A stretch of 15,558 nucleotides of DNA from positions 7,493 to 23,050 of the forward strand of contig DUKX01000031.1 of the NCBI GenBank assembly GCA_013329085.1, written 5' to 3'. How positions within the stretch are numbered: the stretch's first letter is position 1; every line of letters starts with the position of its first letter. Source of the DNA: Methanofastidiosum sp. GTDB taxonomy: Archaea; Methanobacteriota_B; Thermococci; Methanofastidiosales; Methanofastidiosaceae. Below, in pieces: positions 12,975-15,558 of the stretch. The notes below the pieces were generated by a model. That model searched no databases. It saw nothing but the letters and a program-made list of their open reading frames with translations, and was not told the DNA's origin. A program made the translations under genes and the position numbers.

Positions 12975-14833
12975 CTTCTAAATAATATCAGGGAGATATT
13001 GTCATTGCCGCCCATATTCTTGGCCGCCTGGATGAGTTCTTTCACTTTTGATACAACATCCAATTTGTTATGTATCAGTACCTTACCTATGTATGAATCA
13101 TCCTGGACCATATCTGAAAGTCCATCAGAACAGATTAAAATCCAATTATTCTTACCAATATGGAAATCGCCTACGTCCGGATTCAAAGGCGTAGAGGTTA
13201 TACCTACGGCTTGGGTAATGACATTTGAAGGCACATTCTTTCTTGCTTCAGCTTCTGTGACTCCGCATCTTTCCATATATGCGCCTAGCTCAGAGTGGTC
13301 TGTTGTCACCCTGGATATCCTTTCTTCGGAATTGCCATCTGCATAGGTCGTGTAAATCCTGGAATCACCGACATGGGCATAGTAGATGTGGTCTTTATTT
13401 AGGAACACAACTTCTAGAGTTGTCCCCATGTCGCACATGCTTGGATTTGATTTTGAGACACAGAGTATCTCTTCATGGGCATTGTAAACGATGTTTCTTA
13501 AGATATCTTTTATTTCAATACCATTTAGCTCCTGGTAATCAAATAGTTCCTTCTTCCCATCTTCTAGGACAGTTTCAATTGCAATCTTGCTTGCCACTTC
13601 CCCGGCGTTGTGTCCGCCCATACCATCTGCAAGGACAAAGAGACCCTTTGATCCATCCCTATTGAACGTAATCCCTATAGAATCTTCATTTAGTTCCCTC
13701 TTTAATCCCACATCCGATTCTGCATAGACCTCTAGATTCTTTGGATGCGCCGAGTTGCCAAACTTCCTTGAATCAAAGATTAGTAATGTCCTACCTTCAA
13801 GCAATTTTGATACATCACTTTCCTCTACCTTTCCCTTGTTTCTGTTTGAAAAAAAGAATATGTAGACAAGAGCAAATATTGCAACTATGGAGGATACCAC
13901 TAAAATCAATATGTAGGTGTATTTGAGCTTACCATGATCCCCTTTTAATTCAGCCACATATGCCTTCTTAGTATTGAGTGACTCCCTGACAAAAGCTTCT
14001 GTGTTTGGCTCAAGTTTTAAATCTGAAACTTTCTGCTCTAAACTTTGCAAATCATATAGAATGGCATCATAATTATAATCTTTAGTGGAGCCTACCGTCT
14101 CCATATCGAGGGACATATCGTATAACTCATTGAAAAAAGAAACTCTTTTTCTAACCCAGCTATTTTCATTCCCCTGGAAAATAGAGGTGTAGTTTGGGTC
14201 ATCCTGGGCTATAGTATAATCTTTTACAATGGTGAGGATAATTTCTGGATTTTCTATGTTTTCGGGCGTTATCTTGGACTCAATAATCTTTAATTTGTTA
14301 GAAAGGTCTGATAACTTCTTGTAATCTTCCTGTATTTTGTATATTATCCCATATTCCAGATAGGAGGAGCTGATATTACTATTGAGCGTGGATACTTTTT
14401 CTTGGAATCCACCGAGCTGAGCCATATCCTCTTTTCTCAAAAGGACGGCATCCAGTATAGCTATCATTTCGCCGAGATTTTTGTATTTGGCGCTGTCAAG
14501 TTCAGTAATAATTGAATTGTTAGAGTCTTTATACTCGCTAGAAATATCCTTTATCTGATTTGTGTAGTAGTCCTTGTACCACATCTCGTTTATTTCAAGT
14601 ACCAATTGCGGGACGTCGCTAAGATTTTCCAGTGCATCATTTAATCTGCCTTCCCTTATGCTGTTCTCTGCATTGGTAATTTTAATGTTTGAAGTGATAA
14701 TCTCATCTTCATAGCTTTCATAAGGGGCGTAATCGCAAGAGACGCCCCAAAGCATAGAAGTGGACAAGAAAAAAATAACAATAATATTTAAAATGATCCG
14801 CTTATCAGATCGATTCAAAATCAATCCCCTCAA
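12968..14833 (-). CDS. Membrane-anchored PP2C-family Ser/Thr phosphatase with extracellular helical domain
   Basis: 621 residues. A signal-anchor or signal peptide (about 11-33) leads to a predicted extracellular, mostly helical domain (about 34-304). A second TM helix (305-328) and a cytosolic PP2C domain (about 366-621) follow. PP2C metal and catalytic motifs are all present: SDVGLKRELNEDS (373-385), LADGMGGHNAGE (401-412), MGTTLE (469-474), HVGDSRIY (487-494), TTDHSEL, ITQAVG, CSDGLSD (568-574) and GGNDNIS (608-614). By family it removes phosphate from Ser/Thr with Mn2+/Mg2+, presumably reversing the kinase encoded next. The ectodomain has helical-hairpin patterns (AENSIREGRLNDALENL) but no family I can name. 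The frame opens at TTG 14833, overlapping the FHA gene by 29 nt; TTG 14818, 6 nt from GAGGGGA (14825-14831), is an equally good start. Confidence 0.92.
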   Translation of the reverse strand: MRGLILNRSDKRIILNIIVIFFLSTSMLWGVSCDYAPYESYEDEIITSNIKITNAENSIREGRLNDALENLSDVPQLVLEINEMWYKDYYTNQIKDISSEYKDSNNSIITELDSAKYKNLGEMIAILDAVLLRKEDMAQLGGFQEKVSTLNSNISSSYLEYGIIYKIQEDYKKLSDLSNKLKIIESKITPENIENPEIILTIVKDYTIAQDDPNYTSIFQGNENSWVRKRVSFFNELYDMSLDMETVGSTKDYNYDAILYDLQSLEQKVSDLKLEPNTEAFVRESLNTKKAYVAELKGDHGKLKYTYILILVVSSIVAIFALVYIFFFSNRNKGKVEESDVSKLLEGRTLLIFDSRKFGNSAHPKNLEVYAESDVGLKRELNEDSIGITFNRDGSKGLFVLADGMGGHNAGEVASKIAIETVLEDGKKELFDYQELNGIEIKDILRNIVYNAHEEILCVSKSNPSMCDMGTTLEVVFLNKDHIYYAHVGDSRIYTTYADGNSEERISRVTTDHSELGAYMERCGVTEAEARKNVPSNVITQAVGITSTPLNPDVGDFHIGKNNWILICSDGLSDMVQDDSYIGKVLIHNKLDVVSKVKELIQAAKNMGGNDNISLILFRRR

Positions 14834-15242
14834 CAGTAACCCTTAGCCTTCCGCCTAGGTCGATATTATCGCCTTTCTTTATGACGAATACCCCGCCGCC
14901 TCTAATCTCTCTTCCATTTAAGAGGGTGCCGTTTGCACTGCCTATATCCTCGATGCAAACTTCTCCATTCTCTTCTGTGAACTTAAAGTGTCTTCTAGAT
15001 ATATAGGATAAAACTGACTCTGAGAAAAATGATGTGAAATCCTCTCTGCCAGAAGGCGATATTGGATCAACTGTTATTCTAATCCTGTTCCTGTTTGCAC
15101 TCAAGGTTACATATTTCTTTTTTAGACTCTCCCCGCAAAATGGGCAGAAGAATCTGTCGCCTTTCGGAACTTCAGAAACATTAGCGTTACAGCTTGGGCA
15201 CTTAATTTTTGGATCGCTTTCTTTACCTATTCCAAATTTCAA
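14805..15242 (-). CDS. Zinc-ribbon FHA-domain protein
   Basis: Small soluble protein of 145 residues. An N-terminal zinc ribbon (CPSC at 15-18, CPFC at 33-36) is followed by a canonical FHA domain (about 50-145) with GRED, SYISRRHFKF and DIGSANGTLLNG. The phosphothreonine-binding Arg, Ser, Arg, His and Asn are all in place. By family it is a phospho-Thr reader or adaptor. It has the least altered FHA domain in the window and sits directly upstream of the PP2C and kinase genes, so it probably reads the kinase's output, as GarA/OdhI-type proteins do in actinobacteria. The TTG start at 15242 is supported by AAAGGAGGG (15250-15258), 7 nt away. The upstream stop is 1 nt from the start, so the genes are co-transcribed. 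Confidence 0.9.
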   Translation of the reverse strand: MKFGIGKESDPKIKCPSCNANVSEVPKGDRFFCPFCGESLKKKYVTLSANRNRIRITVDPISPSGREDFTSFFSESVLSYISRRHFKFTEENGEVCIEDIGSANGTLLNGREIRGGGVFVIKKGDNIDLGGRLRVTVEGIDFESI

Positions 15243-15243
15243 T

Positions 15244-15558
15244 TTACCGCCCTCCTTTATGTTGTCCGCATTTTGGGCAGTGGCTCCAGTACTCCTTTAG
15301 GGTATAGCCGCAGTTTGAACACACTGTGCTCTTCTTCCTCATTGAGAAGAGTATAGCAATCACTGCCAATATCGAAACTGTAACAATTAGAATTATTGAG
15401 AATAGGTTGATGCTCTTACTTTCCTTCTCACCGAAATACTCGTCTATCCCGGTATTGAATTTGTCCAAGTATTCCTTTGAAGACTTATAGTCGCCTGACT
15501 CCCAGGAAGACAATGCCTTGTTATAGTTACTTTTAATATTGTTCAACAAAGTTTCCCC
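15244..15558 (-). CDS. TPR-like / TM / zinc-ribbon membrane protein, 5' end outside the window
   Basis: The frame is open to the right edge, so the N-terminus is missing and the TTG at 15549 need not be the start. The visible part has a helical, TPR-like stretch (YNKALSSWESGDYKSSKEYL), one TM helix (about INLFSIILIVTVSILAVIAI) and a basic RKK stop. It ends in a zinc ribbon (CSNCG, CPKCGQ) at the C-terminus. Positive-inside charge puts the ribbon in the cytosol and the helical part outside. This mirrors the protein at 9780-10595, which has ribbon and TPR at opposite ends. First visible gene of the operon that includes the FHA, PP2C and kinase genes, so perhaps another sensor or scaffold of the same pathway. 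Confidence 0.75.
   Translation of the reverse strand, partial: GETLLNNIKSNYNKALSSWESGDYKSSKEYLDKFNTGIDEYFGEKESKSINLFSIILIVTVSILAVIAILFSMRKKSTVCSNCGYTLKEYWSHCPKCGQHKGGR
15250..15258 (-). promoter_or_regulatory. Strong Shine-Dalgarno for the zinc-ribbon FHA gene
   Basis: AAAGGAGGG on the minus strand, 7 nt before TTG 15242. It compensates for the TTG start and fixes it; no ATG is available nearby. Confidence 0.6.

Noticed and set aside
12999..13926. Plus-strand open frames up to 128 codons opposite the PP2C gene
   Set aside because: They are antisense shadows; the minus-strand frame carries all PP2C motifs.
14735..14765. Possible lipobox (GVSC) after the PP2C signal segment
   Set aside because: There is no Leu at -3, and a second TM helix already anchors the protein, so a lipoprotein call is not supported.
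1..15558. CRISPR array, transposase, integrase or toxin-antitoxin genes
   Set aside because: No regularly spaced direct repeats outside the TPR and linker coding repeats, and no protein with these family motifs.

Overview
The window looks like archaeal chromosome, probably from an AT-rich euryarchaeote. Several genes have TATA-like boxes (TTTATATA, TTTAAATA, TTTAATAG) about 23-38 nt before the start codon with almost no leader. Internal operon genes instead use GGTGA or GGAGG ribosome sites. Arg is mostly AGA/AGG, Ile often ATA, TTG/GTG starts are common, and small zinc ribbons recur. No rRNA, tRNA or other taxonomic marker is present, so I do not place it further.

Layout: (1) 1-194 (-) is the N-terminal fragment of a zinc-ribbon plus DEDDh exonuclease protein. 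(2) 382-2982 (-) is a full-length P-type cation ATPase, bracketed by two related non-coding elements with a GCCTTAATTTT dyad motif. (3) 3319-8645 (+) is a three-gene, AT-rich operon: a PAS-PAS-PAS-GGDEF-HD-GYP protein, a WecB-type UDP-GlcNAc 2-epimerase, and an NfrB-like membrane glycosyltransferase ending in five TPRs. (4) 8678-15558 is a eukaryotic-type Ser/Thr phospho-signalling locus. It has two FHA-tailed protein kinases, a membrane-anchored PP2C phosphatase with a large ectodomain, a zinc-ribbon-FHA protein, a four-TM FHA protein, a zinc-ribbon/TM/TPR protein carrying a duplicated Thr-rich motif, and a zinc-ribbon membrane protein cut by the right edge.

The most interesting reading is block 3. 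In E. coli the c-di-GMP-dependent glycosyltransferase NfrB, with UDP-ManNAc made by WecB and a diguanylate cyclase, makes a secreted ManNAc glycan that serves as the phage N4 receptor. Here the same three activities (c-di-GMP turnover, UDP-ManNAc supply, NfrB-type polymerase) are predicted in one operon of an apparent archaeon, where GGDEF and HD-GYP domains are rarely reported. The C-terminal MshEN domain that binds c-di-GMP in bacterial NfrB is absent and TPRs take its place. Block 3 is visibly lower in GC than its flanks, which suggests lateral acquisition.

Block 4 reads as a self-contained sense-and-respond module: soluble kinases, a phosphatase that carries the extracellular sensor, FHA readers, and likely phospho-Thr substrates encoded beside them. 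Whether blocks 3 and 4 are functionally linked cannot be told from sequence; both use TPR repeats of very similar sequence.
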